Origin: Polytrichum commune
Taxonomy: Eukaryota; Streptophyta; Polytrichopsida; Polytrichales; Polytrichaceae
DNA length: 64,000 bases
Assembly: GCA_950295325.1 (NCBI GenBank)
Contig: OX485803.1
Span: 61,335,554-61,399,553 of the forward strand
Reading direction: 5' to 3'
Part shown: one piece after another, positions 1 through 10,222 of the stretch
Layout: every line of letters starts with the position of its first letter
Position numbering within the stretch: position 1 is the first letter of the stretch
Notes under the pieces: model-generated
Databases searched by the model: none
Told to the model about the DNA's origin: nothing
Seen by the model: the letters and a program-made list of their open reading frames with translations, nothing else
Program-made: the position numbers and the translations under genes

Positions 1-141
1 GAAGTGAAGACAAAGAAGCCCAAGAGAAGACAAGAGAGTGGTCAAACTTGAATTTTTCCAAAATTGCCCTTTTTGGGCATGTATTAAAAAAATCAGCACC
101 TTCACTTTTTGGTGCATGGTCATTCTTCTTGGTCCATATTC

Positions 142-280
142 GGTTTACACCTAGTGAGGGGCCCAAGACTCTCCAAAACTAATTTTTCATGAAGTCGGAC
201 CATGGAAGTCGGACCATGAACTCAGACCATTGACAAAGGCCATCTTCCATGGTCGGACTTCATGGTCCATGGTGTAAACT
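142..280. repeat. Small foldback element (inverted repeat)
   Basis: The arms GGTTTACACC (left) and GGTGTAAAC (right) face each other. Between them, several copies of a GTCGGACCATG-type motif occur in one orientation on the left and in the opposite orientation on the right, so the whole stretch can fold on itself. This looks like a short foldback or MITE remnant. I see no coding potential and cannot assign a family. Confidence 0.45.
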
Positions 281-502
281 GGCCTTGATTTGCATAATTT
301 GTATACATCTTTGTCATCAAGCCATAGTTGATGATTTTTTAGATACTTTTACACAGTAATAATGGCAAGTGTTGCAATCTGGTTGGTCATAACATTGTTG
401 AAGCTTGAGCCGAGTTCTGTTTCCATTTACATAAAGAAACTTAAAAATTCCAGTTGGAATCCTAATGTGCATGCAGCAAGTCACCCCTAATGAGGCATGT
501 AA

Positions 503-1002
503 GGGCCACTCCACACAAGAGCCAAGAGCCATGACCATGAGATTGTGAGAGCCCGAAAGAAAGTGTCCAAAGGCCGTCCCAAGAGACCTATAAAATCACG
601 TAGTGTAGTCACGGATCCTCAAGTGTAGTGTGAAGTCATATGTGACCGGGCCCTCATCCAAATGCTATTTCAACGAATTTTTATTCATACATGTCCTCAC
701 ACATGATAAAATAGAATAAATTAACGGTTGTGAACGTTCAGAGTGCCATGGTCTCCCAGTTTTGTGTTAGGCCTACCTCCAAGAGGTGGTTGTTGAGAAC
801 AGTCCAAGTGACCATGAAATATGATCCATTCAATGCCATGGAGGAATCCATGCAATCTTTACATGCATCTTGCATTCACATACTCGGTTGGTTCCTCAAG
901 CATAAGTGTGAAACGAACTTGAACCGGCTCCGCCTTTCCCTCTGATGAGAGTGCTTGAAGTTTAATGGTCATGGGCTCTCAGTCTCGTGTGTGAAGTGGC
1001 CC
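503..1002 (+). mobile_element. PIF/Harbinger-like MITE, copy 1
   Basis: A non-coding element of about 500 bp with long terminal inverted repeats starting GGGCCACT and ending AGTGGCCC. It is the same sequence as the copies at 30,755, 38,215 and 42,827. Flanking trinucleotides are TAA (left) and TTA (right), so one side has changed or the duplication is imperfect. The left terminus has one difference from the family (CTCCACAC for CTTCACAC). Assignment to PIF/Harbinger rests on the TWA target preference shown by the copies at 30,755 and 41,695. Confidence 0.75.
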
Positions 1003-1426
1003 TTATTCGGCTCACAATCCTTGGCTGACAACTTGGTACCCTAAGCTTCTACAAGGACAAACATGGTACACATGTGCATTACCTTATTACCCCGTCTGCT
1101 CTCTCATGAATCGACCACATAAGCTTTTGTCAAGAAACTTATGATTTAGAAATTGACCCCCCACATGTGTCCGATCCCACATGACTCAAATGCCATGTTC
1201 AATTATGTGATGGTGTTGATAACATTCATAGAAGACTACCATGTTATAGAATCTATTGAAAATTGAGGCATTTCAAAAGAAAGAAATACACATGTGCACG
1301 TAAAAGAAGGCTCATATCAACATTGCAATCAATTTTTGCAAAACATTTTCACTAGGATTAGTCACATATTCCATATAGCACAATTTATGTAGAAATATGG
1401 TGAGGGTATTGCAAATTATTGTAGGA
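1003..1426. other. Unassigned spacer
   Basis: No coding potential or recognisable repeat. It replaces the rest of the copia 3' LTR, whose similarity to the 5' LTR stops near 1,427. It may therefore be an insertion into the LTR or diverged LTR sequence. Confidence 0.4.
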
Positions 1427-1575
1427 TGCGAGAAGGCACATAGACCAGCGTAGGAAGGTGGTACATAATACAAGTGTTAGCATACAATGGAGAGAGTAAT
1501 TAGCTCCTCCCATTATGTAGGTTACGACCAACGTTAACAATCCATATGGGACAACATCACCAATGCAACCTAACA
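1427..1575 (-). mobile_element. Copia 3' LTR, truncated
   Basis: On the minus strand it starts TGTTAGG directly after a purine-rich tract (GGGAGTATTGGAGGATGG), the expected polypurine tract position. It matches the outer end of the 5' LTR at 27,560-27,710, including a shared GGTCGTAACCTACA block. Similarity is lost near 1,427, so most of this LTR is missing or replaced. Confidence 0.75.
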
Positions 1576-1589
1576 CCATCCTCCAATAC

Positions 1590-2058
1590 TCCCATTTTGT
1601 GAGGTGGTATTGTACTCCAACACCATAAATTTACTTAACAACTCATGTCTATCTCTTGCTAAAACCTTTGTTAGAATATCCGCTATTATATATTGCGTTG
1701 GACAATATTCCAACTCTATAACTTTGTTTTTAATCTTTTATTTAATGTAATGGTGTTGCACATTGATATGTTTTGACCTATCATGGTTCGTGGGGTTCTT
1801 AGCAAGAACTATAAAACCTTGGTTGTCGCCTCCTCTTGTACACAACCTACATCTTCCATTAGTTGTTCCAGCCAAATGATTTCCTTCGTGCATTGGCTCG
1901 TTGCCAATATTTTGCCTCCATTGTAGATTGTGTTACTGTTTGTTGTCGTTTGCTATTCCGCAACTTGGCCTCCTCTCCAACAACAACCAAAAAAAAAAAA
2001 AAAACGTATCCAGAGGTAGAAATACGGTTCTCTACATCGCCAACCCAATCCACATCCG
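1590..2058 (-). pseudogene. Copia RNase H, C-terminal part
   Basis: Minus-strand translation gives DVDWVGDVENR then STSGYVF, followed by a TMEAKYWQ-like block. These are the hallmark copia RNase H motifs (D-DWAGD, STSGY, STTEAEY). Further on, PTQ-MIADILTK-like residues mark the end of the copia polyprotein. A run of A/T bases in the middle and several stops show decay. The upstream part of the same domain lies beyond the 2.5-kb insertion at 2,067-4,604; AATACCCT is present on both sides of that insertion. Confidence 0.85.
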
Positions 2059-2066
2059 AATACCCT

Positions 2067-4604
2067 GTAGTTTAGTTTTCGACTAGGAACAAAACCCAGG
2101 GAAACAATAAGGGAAGACTTAAAAGGTGACTTGTGTATCATCTAGTTGTCTCATATAAGTTTCATTAAACAAAACACAAGATTATTTCACTTTATTTTAG
2201 AATAGGACTGACAATTGGATCATGGGTAAGGGATAAGAACTCTAAAAACCTCTCCATGTCAGTTCATGCAATTATGGCAGTCACTCACCTCACTCTAATT
2301 TCCCAGGCAATAGTTTGGCAGTGAGTTCATTTCAATTGGATCAAGTGCGGTGCACAAATATAAGCACAGCCATAGTCAATGATCTTGCATAAGTAACTCA
2401 TTTTTGTCTCTTTACCGAAGCCAAGGGCACTACGGCATATATAATTCGAATATGCAGTGCGGAAGTCCCTTCAAGATGGTCAGTCTTCTTTGATTATATC
2501 CAATCTTAATTATATTGTCCGACAATTGTCTTTTACCTGGTCTTGGTCAAGACAATCATAAATTTATCTTATTTATTTAACGCCATAATGTCACACTCTT
2601 AATTCTTAAAAAAATTAATTCACCAATGCATTTCATTTATTAAATTTATAGATTATGCTTATGACATTCAATCCTTAAAGGTGGTGAACTTCTAAATTAA
2701 TCTTCATGCACTTAAGATTTTAATTAGCAATCAATACTTACCGTTTTCACAAGCGGCACGTCCTTTTGTCTTTTCCGCATTTGGTTAACCCTTTACAGTC
2801 AATAGTCTCTATAGGTTGACGGTTCACCTTCTATCAAAGGTTGGAGGGAAACAATTTCTCCATTTACACTAAAACAACCATAGCCTTCTTTATTTGCTCA
2901 CTCAAACAATTCATTGCAATGACAAATCCAACCTCTTTGCTTTGAATCTATGACCCTAAAAAGGTAAATCTATCGGTACCAGGTCGATTCATTACGTTGA
3001 CTACGAATTGGATAAATGCGAGGACAACTCAATACAAAATTGAGGTTAATGATTTGCTGAAATTGCACACTGGAAGACATTAATTACTATCTGATCATAT
3101 TTCAGAAAAGCAGTCAATTGTCCGTAATTTCAGTGCAGAAAGTAAATCCATGTTTACACGTTCAGATTCCTTTCCGTTCTCGAGTAGGCCATATACTCAT
3201 GTAAATTACTCTCAGATAAAATGCAACAAGAACTTTCGCCCATTTCTCTCGGGGAAATAAATTGAATTATAGTTGATAAACCATGTGCAAACCAATGATC
3301 GGGGAGCACCTGCAGTTAGTTACAAATGAAGTGGTTGTGTTTGAGAAATAACCGGTTGAAGTTCAAGAAAATTACCGATCATTTTCAAGGAATTTATAAA
3401 ATATACCCCAATTCAATATAGGAAACCTGGAGGATGTCAACATGTAACCGGTTGGACTAGCAAACACTAGGATCTCAACCGATTATGTCCAAAAATCTCC
3501 CCAACCACTACACTAAATAGGTAGATTAGTGTTGGAAACACTAATAGTCGACGAAAACGCTAAATGTAAATTGTCTCTATAGTGTTAGAACACTAAATGT
3601 CAACTCTAACACTATTTGTACCAAGTAGTAACTTTAAATATTTACATGAGCGCATTTAGTGTTAGATGATATTTTGTAAATCTTGGAATGAAGAATTGAA
3701 GGAAGAAGAATATGAGAACCTCGTAAAAGGTATAATTTGTTCAAACCCTATTCAAACACTAATTGTAATATCAGTTGAAAATTAGTGTTTTAGGTAACTA
3801 TTGCATCTAACACTAATCTTCATCTAACACTAATCTACCTATTTAGTGTAGTGCATACAAGGCCATAAACTTGTAATTTTCTGGAACCCATATCAACCTT
3901 ACTAGCCAGATTCATGCATAATTATCCAACGTCACCACAATTCCAGACTACACAATTTACTTATACCAGCCACACACTCTCCTGAGACAATAGACTCGAA
4001 TTACAATTCCTGTTTTGACTTTATATAATTGTAATTTCCACTTTCAATGACTTTTCCTTGTGCAACAATTCTGGTACAAAGTGAACACATATAAGCAATT
4101 CACAACCACAAGACGATAGCCTGGAGATATGGCTCCTGATTTCTCTGTTTTATTACTAGATTTTCCGATTACGACAAGCAAGGATTCTGAACCAAAAGCG
4201 GTGCACAAAATTAACTCAAGTTCAAATACGATCCAGTCCATTCACCCTGGAATTACATCAGATTGCGTCTCAATTCCAACAAAAACATTCGAAGAGAAAA
4301 TTAAGCGTGAGTAATTGCAGAAAGTTTTGATATCAAAGCATTTCTATCTCCCACGGCTCTCCCAAACTCGCTCACCTCTCTGAGAGCTTCTCCTCACTTC
4401 TCAACTGTCTTCTCTCCTCGGCAACCATCCGCATTTCCGTAACTACCACGGCTGCCAACAGACTATTGTCCATAATAATAAATTTTTTGATCTCACAAGA
4501 CTATTGCCCGTTTCCATTGGTCCTTTTATGTAATAACAAGTTTGCTAAAGACTATTTTTCCACCTTTTTTAGAATTGAATCGAAAAATCAAATTTTGCTA
4601 CTAC
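2067..4604. mobile_element. Unclassified 2.5-kb insertion with 8-bp target duplication
   Basis: AATACCCT occurs directly at 2,059-2,066 and 4,605-4,612, and the copia RNase H frame is continuous once the interval and one copy are removed. The ends share only GTAGT as an inverted terminus (GTAGTTTAG on the left; GTAGTAGC read inward from the right). An 8-bp duplication is usual for hAT transposons, but neither a hAT transposase nor a long TIR is visible. There is no convincing ORF. Around 4,330-4,460 there is a pyrimidine-rich stretch resembling a plant 5' UTR, so captured gene sequence is possible. A CACTA-ended MITE sits inside. Confidence 0.75.
3506..3853. mobile_element. CACTA-ended MITE
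   Basis: A non-coding element of about 348 bp bounded by long inverted repeats. The left end reads CACTACACTAAATAGGTAG and continues into GATTAGTGTT; the right end is its reverse complement, ending TTTAGTGTAGTG. A CACTA terminus is the signature of En/Spm (CACTA) transposons. The interior has more inverted copies of the AACACTAAT motif. I could not identify a clear 3-bp target duplication. Confidence 0.75.
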
Positions 4605-4612
4605 AATACCCT

Positions 4613-4658
4613 TTTAGGTTTATTTGTTTGCCTCCAATGCGTAACCTCATATCTAAGG
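4613..4658 (-). pseudogene. Copia RT/RNase H junction fragment
   Basis: With the adjoining duplicated 12 bp, the minus strand reads RYLKGT then a GGK--NLKGY pattern, the conserved copia segment linking reverse transcriptase to RNase H. Its upstream neighbour lies across the LINE at 16,806, and its downstream neighbour lies across the insertion at 2,067-4,604. Both junctions are marked by target duplications. Confidence 0.8.
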
Positions 4659-4670
4659 TGCCTTTTAAGT

Positions 4671-4793
4671 GAAGTAGCTAGGCATAAGAGTACTTGACCC
4701 CGATTTTATCCTACAATAAGTCATCAAATGGGTTTACGCCATTGAGAACAATTAGAGTTTGCAGGCAAGGGATTGAGAGGATTACGGGGGGCG
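4671..4793 (+). promoter_or_regulatory. LINE 5' end and leader
   Basis: The element's first bases follow the target duplication. No canonical TATA is visible, as expected for LINEs that use internal promoters. The functional 5' leader may extend to 7,214 if ORF1 really starts at the later ATG. Confidence 0.4.
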
Positions 4794-7700
4794 ATGGCCG
4801 GAGGCGGAGCTCCCAGCAAGCAGAGGCGCCGCGAAGTACCACACCAACAACACAACACCGCCGAAGCCTCGCACCCTCGCACACATCAACACCGCAACAA
4901 ACTCCCGAAACCCTCAAGCTCCAGCGCCGCACCAAGCACAACAACACCGAAGCCCGACCCAAACTTACGGACCCCAGAAGCCGCACCAACACAGCACATC
5001 GACACAAGCAAAGGAAGGACACATACACCACATACACAGCAAGACCCACACCAACGACAACCGAAGAGCAAGCACAACACCAGATCCAGATCCCGCAGAC
5101 GAGAGACAACTTGGAAACAACTCTTTATTCCTCTCCTAAAAGTGTTCTACACACTACTAATCATCAACCAAGCAGCCTCGTCCCCGAAGCGCCACCCTAA
5201 TGGCCTCCTACCTATTGCTCCTAAACACCAGTACACGGATCCAGGAATCTGCATCGCCCTCCTCCGACATCTCGAACGCCTCCCCGCGCGGCTGCCAAGA
5301 TCCGACCCACCGGCCTGGAGCGGCTGCAACACCCGCGACCACCACCCCACAACGCCGCACCACCTCCGATCCGCTCCCACCAGCACCTCGCGCCGCACCA
5401 ACACAGCACCCACAGCCCCCGTAGCAGGTGAAGACGCCAAGATTCACTCCGCCCACGCCACACACACCCACATCACTGCATTAGGGACAACATTCCACAC
5501 CCACAGGTACAACCTAACCCTAAGTCGATGCTATCAACCTCATCCCAACACACAACATTCCGAAATGCCTCGCAGCCATACAGCGCTCACAAACCGCTAT
5601 ACCACACAAACATACACACAATGCTCTCCACACAAAAATCAAACACATAGGAAACACAATCTGAGCATCAAACAGAAAGACACGCTTACCTCAACCAACC
5701 GCCAATCGCAAGCCGCCTCCCCCGAACACTCAACTACGCACCCGCACCCGAGGCCGATAACAGCTGCCATTCACACGCCCCCGCTCTCCCTCCCAGATTC
5801 CACCCACCCTGCCCACATCAAACAGACACCACCCCAACCAAAAACACACATCCCAACCACACACATGCCACCCACAATCCCACCGCAAACACGTAACTCA
5901 AATTCCCACACACCATACCCCAACACATCCCCACAGCTAGACCTCACACAAAGACAACAACAATCCCCCACAAACCCAATTACGCCCCACTACCACCCTA
6001 CAACCCCATTTCAGCCCAAGACAGCTCACAACACTGCCACCCCCCACACAACTGCATTACCAAACAAACTAAAGATACCACCCAACCAAAGAAAACCCCA
6101 CACAAACAAGCTTACCAGGCTGCCGCTCCAAAAACCACACTCCACCAAAAGCAAAACCGCAGCGCATACACACAACACGCCAAAACTCACTCCATCACCC
6201 CCTATAACTTACAAAAACGGCCATCAAACAGCTACCAGAACAGACACCGCCGAACACCACCTACACAGAACCACCCACATTAGCAATCGAAAGCTCCTAC
6301 TTAAACCACCCACCCACAAGCTCGAATTCACTCAATCATACGCCCTCCCACTCACCCCCCCCCCACACAGCACGCTCTCCGCACTACTCCCCCCCACCCT
6401 CAAGCATCACACTCCTCTCCACCACTCACTGCCAGCACACTCAGTTAGAAATACGGCACTCCTCCCACCTCTCCCCATCTCCCCCTCTTCCTACCTCTCA
6501 ATTCTTAGACAAACCATAGACAATCCTCACAAACCACCCACATTCACTCCCACCCTCCGCTACACGCCTCACACTAGACAGGCCTCTACACGCTGTTCGG
6601 CACTACGACCTCGGATGCAGCACGCCGAAGTAGGGAAGGCGGTAGGACACAACTCAGCAGGCACTCAACGCCCTTCACCGCAACCCACCGCAACACATCC
6701 CAGCCGCACAACACCACGCCCAGCACCCCAACCACGCACACCCAAAGGCGGTAGCAAGGAGACACCCGCCCACTGCATCGAACCACCTGCACACACCAAA
6801 GCACCAATTAGTCGCGGACTCGGCAACGACACCCCCGACACAACCAACATACCACTCCAGGTACGCCCCCTACCCACCCACTCACACCCACCCAACGCAC
6901 CCCTAGCCAATGCACCCAAACTCACACAATGGATGCACTCCTGCAAAATTGGCAACCACACAGGACAGACACACATCGAAGTCCAGCACAATTCGACCCC
7001 AGACTACGCTGCGACACACCACCGGCTCAGACACCAACGGACACTTCACACGCAGTCAAACCAAAGGCACAGTCCCGCCCCCGACTCCGGTAACCGACCA
7101 ACCAACAAGCCCAGCACATTCCAGACAATTGCAGCCCCGGCAGTGCACCTCCACCGGTATTATAAGCCCCCAAGATCGGCACCAACCCACCCCACACAGC
7201 CCATCCACTCCATCATGTCGCAATCTCATCAGCAGCTCCAAGGCCAATATGTCGAATTCCGACAACATGTGGCAGCTCAGCCGCCAACATCTCATGACCT
7301 ACCGCCCTCACACCAATCTCATCAAGTACATGATCTCGAAGCCGAAGAAGACTTAGACATGGACGCTCAACTCGAAAACGTGTCACCGGAGCGAGGGGGG
7401 AGCTCCTTACAAATGTCAATCGGAAGACACTCCATCCAAGCCACACAAGCAACACCCCGTAAGTCCATACACATCTCCGAAAGTACTCCACCAACACTAC
7501 AATACCGGAACCCCCGGTTAGCGGACGCCTCGGAAAGTCAAACCACAAAAAGACGGAAGGCCGAAGATTACACCGCCACATCCACGCCCATATTACCAAG
7601 TAAGAATACTCCACCACCTTCTCACACAAGGTCAAAACGTGCGGCCACCTTGGGCATTGACATGATGGGTCAAATGTGGCTCGGTTTTCACATGCATGAA

Positions 7701-9287
7701 GCACTCTCCGTCCAACGGGGCAAGAGAGAATTGAAGGAGACTCGGACCGATGAAGAATTCACCACCATCGGAACACCCACCACCGAAATCCAAGAATTCC
7801 GATCATTCCGCCGTGCCTTCCCAAGGACAAAGCAATTACTCTACCCCTCCGAAAGGCCGGATGCGGTCCCCGGACAACATCTACACTTCACTCAAGTTCC
7901 CATGTACGAGAAGATCTCCCAAGTCACGGGCCTCACCGAAGGTTTCCACGTCACCATAAGATTTGACGGTGAGTACAAGAAACTTAGCCGGAAGGAGGTC
8001 AAAGCCGCATGCATGGAGAGACTTAGACTCATGAGCATGCCCCTAGGGACCGCATACTCCAACCCCATAGACATAGGCATCAATACAATTACAAGGAATT
8101 GGGCCGGATTTATTAAAATCCATCTCTTACACCCCGAACAAGATGGGTTAGCCCTTCTCCGTGGGGAACGGGCCTTTGTCATGACCATGGGGGACGGGGA
8201 AAAAATCATTGGCAAAGTCGAAAAGGGATTCGAACTTATCACCAAAGCTCGGAACATGAGGCTACATCTTAAGGGCGAGGCTCTCCGTAACCACACGGCC
8301 ATGGACATCCTAAGCAACCTCATGCAAGATGCTTACTACGACGGCCGCAAGGTCGAGATTCTCTCCCTCACCAAATCGGACACCGACAAAGACTTCGCCT
8401 TCATCACCCTCACCACCGAAGAAGCTAAAGAGGACATCCTCACCAACGGTCTTACCTTCCACTCCGAACGCCTCAAGGTAAGCGTCACCAAAGACAAAGA
8501 AGTGGGCAACCCGTCGGAGCTAAGGATTAGCACCACACTTGTGGCGAATAACCTCCCACAACGCGAATCACAATCCACGATCATCAAGTCCCTCAAGAAG
8601 CTATTCGGAGAGGAGAACATCACCGGAGTCACATTTGGTTACAAAACCAAGCAAGAGGACGATAGGCAAGCCGGATGGTGCCACATCCAATGCCTCAACG
8701 CGGCGGTCTACACGGAGTGGCTACATAAGTCGACGTACATACTTGGTAGAAGAGTCGACTTTGTCCCACACAAAGGTAGCATCGACGGCACCGAACCCAA
8801 CCCCACCGCCATCCGACTAACCCACGCCCCCGTGAGAGAAGTCATCGCACAAAAAACTCAAGCCATACATAATACCGCCGCCGCCTCCCCATTAGTTTCG
8901 GAGAAGCTTTTCACTAAGGCTTTGAAGGAGTTAACCGAGACCATGGACGACAAACTCACTTCACTTACCAATAACATCAACCTCAACACGGACATGCGGG
9001 TTGAGGCATCCACGGAAACACTCAAGTCCCACGCGGCCAACATCCACAACATTATGAGTGCGATGGCTATGGAGTTCCAACAATCGAACCACCGCATCCA
9101 CAACATCATGCAAACAATTGCCGCCACCTTACCGGAGCCCCCCCTCCCCGCACGACTCCCACACATGCCACACAACCCAACGGACAACACCAACACGCTA
9201 CAACTAGCGCCCCCGGGCTTCAACACGAGTCACTATAGGCACTCCCCATCAAGTTACCACAAAGCTCCAAATTCCCAAAATGAATAG
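4794..9287 (+). CDS. LINE ORF1, RNA-binding-type protein
   Basis: The frame is open from before the first ATG (4,794, context GCGATGG), giving 1,497 codons. The first 800 or so codons are low-complexity (Pro, Thr, His, Gln, Asn) and come from DNA so poor in T that stops are unlikely by chance. The protein-like part begins near the ATG at 7,215 (MSQSHQQLQG), giving 690 aa. That part has an acidic, Ser-rich segment, then two regions with the beta-alpha pattern of RRM-like folds (around 8,390-8,490, with FAFITL, and 8,530-8,760, with LVANNL and GWCHIQC). A coiled-coil-like helix (8,900-9,120) and a Pro-rich tail follow. RRM and coiled-coil ORF1 proteins bind LINE RNA and self-associate. The true start is uncertain. 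The stop lies 18 bp before the ORF2 ATG. Confidence 0.7.
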   Translation: MAGGGAPSKQRRREVPHQQHNTAEASHPRTHQHRNKLPKPSSSSAAPSTTTPKPDPNLRTPEAAPTQHIDTSKGRTHTPHTQQDPHQRQPKSKHNTRSRSRRRETTWKQLFIPLLKVFYTLLIINQAASSPKRHPNGLLPIAPKHQYTDPGICIALLRHLERLPARLPRSDPPAWSGCNTRDHHPTTPHHLRSAPTSTSRRTNTAPTAPVAGEDAKIHSAHATHTHITALGTTFHTHRYNLTLSRCYQPHPNTQHSEMPRSHTALTNRYTTQTYTQCSPHKNQTHRKHNLSIKQKDTLTSTNRQSQAASPEHSTTHPHPRPITAAIHTPPLSLPDSTHPAHIKQTPPQPKTHIPTTHMPPTIPPQTRNSNSHTPYPNTSPQLDLTQRQQQSPTNPITPHYHPTTPFQPKTAHNTATPHTTALPNKLKIPPNQRKPHTNKLTRLPLQKPHSTKSKTAAHTHNTPKLTPSPPITYKNGHQTATRTDTAEHHLHRTTHISNRKLLLKPPTHKLEFTQSYALPLTPPPHSTLSALLPPTLKHHTPLHHSLPAHSVRNTALLPPLPISPSSYLSILRQTIDNPHKPPTFTPTLRYTPHTRQASTRCSALRPRMQHAEVGKAVGHNSAGTQRPSPQPTATHPSRTTPRPAPQPRTPKGGSKETPAHCIEPPAHTKAPISRGLGNDTPDTTNIPLQVRPLPTHSHPPNAPLANAPKLTQWMHSCKIGNHTGQTHIEVQHNSTPDYAATHHRLRHQRTLHTQSNQRHSPAPDSGNRPTNKPSTFQTIAAPAVHLHRYYKPPRSAPTHPTQPIHSIMSQSHQQLQGQYVEFRQHVAAQPPTSHDLPPSHQSHQVHDLEAEEDLDMDAQLENVSPERGGSSLQMSIGRHSIQATQATPRKSIHISESTPPTLQYRNPRLADASESQTTKRRKAEDYTATSTPILPSKNTPPPSHTRSKRAATLGIDMMGQMWLGFHMHEALSVQRGKRELKETRTDEEFTTIGTPTTEIQEFRSFRRAFPRTKQLLYPSERPDAVPGQHLHFTQVPMYEKISQVTGLTEGFHVTIRFDGEYKKLSRKEVKAACMERLRLMSMPLGTAYSNPIDIGINTITRNWAGFIKIHLLHPEQDGLALLRGERAFVMTMGDGEKIIGKVEKGFELITKARNMRLHLKGEALRNHTAMDILSNLMQDAYYDGRKVEILSLTKSDTDKDFAFITLTTEEAKEDILTNGLTFHSERLKVSVTKDKEVGNPSELRISTTLVANNLPQRESQSTIIKSLKKLFGEENITGVTFGYKTKQEDDRQAGWCHIQCLNAAVYTEWLHKSTYILGRRVDFVPHKGSIDGTEPNPTAIRLTHAPVREVIAQKTQAIHNTAAASPLVSEKLFTKALKELTETMDDKLTSLTNNINLNTDMRVEASTETLKSHAANIHNIMSAMAMEFQQSNHRIHNIMQTIAATLPEPPLPARLPHMPHNPTDNTNTLQLAPPGFNTSHYRHSPSSYHKAPNSQNE

Positions 9288-9305
9288 CAACCCCATAGCA
9301 TCTAC

Positions 9306-10160
9306 ATGGTCGATGATTCCATACAACATTTGTCTCCTATCTATTATATATATATATATATAAATAAAAAGTGCACATGCACTAAGACATTCACTACTAT
9401 CCTCTTCTATGTCCTTATCATCTCAATCTTATGGGTCCACTCCACCACTCTAATCACACATAACACACCACAACACACACCATACCAAAACAATATAAAC
9501 CACCCACATCCAAAAAATTCTATCACCAACCCATACCATAGTCACCCCCACCCACACAACATAAGAAACCCCACCCCCACTCCACATTCCTCACAAATGA
9601 CATACGCCACAACACCACCACTCATTCAACACATAACCCACATAGGCCACATCTACTACATATCCCACAAACATCTAAAATCCCCCAAATACATATCCAT
9701 CCACTACTACACATGGAACAACTCCAAAATCATCCTCCTTGGAGGAGACATACATCCAAACCCGGGCCCACTTTCAAACATCACCCAAAACCTCCCCTTA
9801 GAATACAAACAAAGACAAAAGCAATACTTCATACCTAATACAACATCGCTCAAACCTCGCTACGCGCACCTAGAAAGCCTATTCACACCTCACCTAACAC
9901 AAAGCACACAAAACACCCTTAACCATGAACTATCCCACATCCAAAAGCACAAGTCAATACTCTCAAGATATCCAATCCACCTCCAAATATATGTCCTCAT
10001 AATAATATATAGCCCTGTACCACAAATATGCAACCAACGCATGATAACAGGTATGGACCCAATAGGTCATACCTTACTACGGAATTTACACAAACTTTCC
10101 AGTAACACACAATCACACATCCCCTTAAAAACCAACCCCACCCACAACCCACAACCATAG
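9306..10160 (+). CDS. LINE ORF2, N-terminal segment with 2A-like motif
   Basis: It begins with an ATG 18 bp after ORF1. The 284 residues include a hydrophobic stretch (about residues 30-46, TILFYVLIISILW), a low-complexity His/Pro/Asn/Thr region, then ILLGGDIHPNPGP at about residues 142-154. It ends at a TAG at 10,158. The adjacent frame is open through that point and carries on toward the APE domain, so a frameshift in the last 100 bp is likely and this is the start of one long ORF2. In some animal CR1-type and trypanosome LINEs a 2A-like peptide lies at or near the ORF N-terminus. The extreme base composition means that much of the rest may be spacer. Confidence 0.6.
   Translation: MVDDSIQHLSPIYYIYIYINKKCTCTKTFTTILFYVLIISILWVHSTTLITHNTPQHTPYQNNINHPHPKNSITNPYHSHPHPHNIRNPTPTPHSSQMTYATTPPLIQHITHIGHIYYISHKHLKSPKYISIHYYTWNNSKIILLGGDIHPNPGPLSNITQNLPLEYKQRQKQYFIPNTTSLKPRYAHLESLFTPHLTQSTQNTLNHELSHIQKHKSILSRYPIHLQIYVLIIIYSPVPQICNQRMITGMDPIGHTLLRNLHKLSSNTQSHIPLKTNPTHNPQP
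9744..9770 (+). other. 2A-like ribosome-skipping motif GDIHPNPGP
   Basis: The nine codons encode GDIHPNPGP, preceded by ILLG. The 2A consensus is D-(V/I)-E-x-N-P-G-P, with peptide bond skipping between G and P. Here every consensus position is kept except Glu, which is His. The position, shortly before an APE endonuclease, matches known LINE 2A motifs. Activity with His at the Glu position is uncertain. Confidence 0.6.
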
Positions 10161-10222
10161 CCCAAGCTTATACACATATCAATACAAAAATAGCTAAAGG
10201 TGAAGCCATAAATATAACCACC

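Noticed and set aside
4711-5440. Long minus-strand and alternative plus-strand frames over the LINE ORF1
   Set aside because: They come from the skewed base composition (few T on plus, few A on minus), and their residues are low-complexity.
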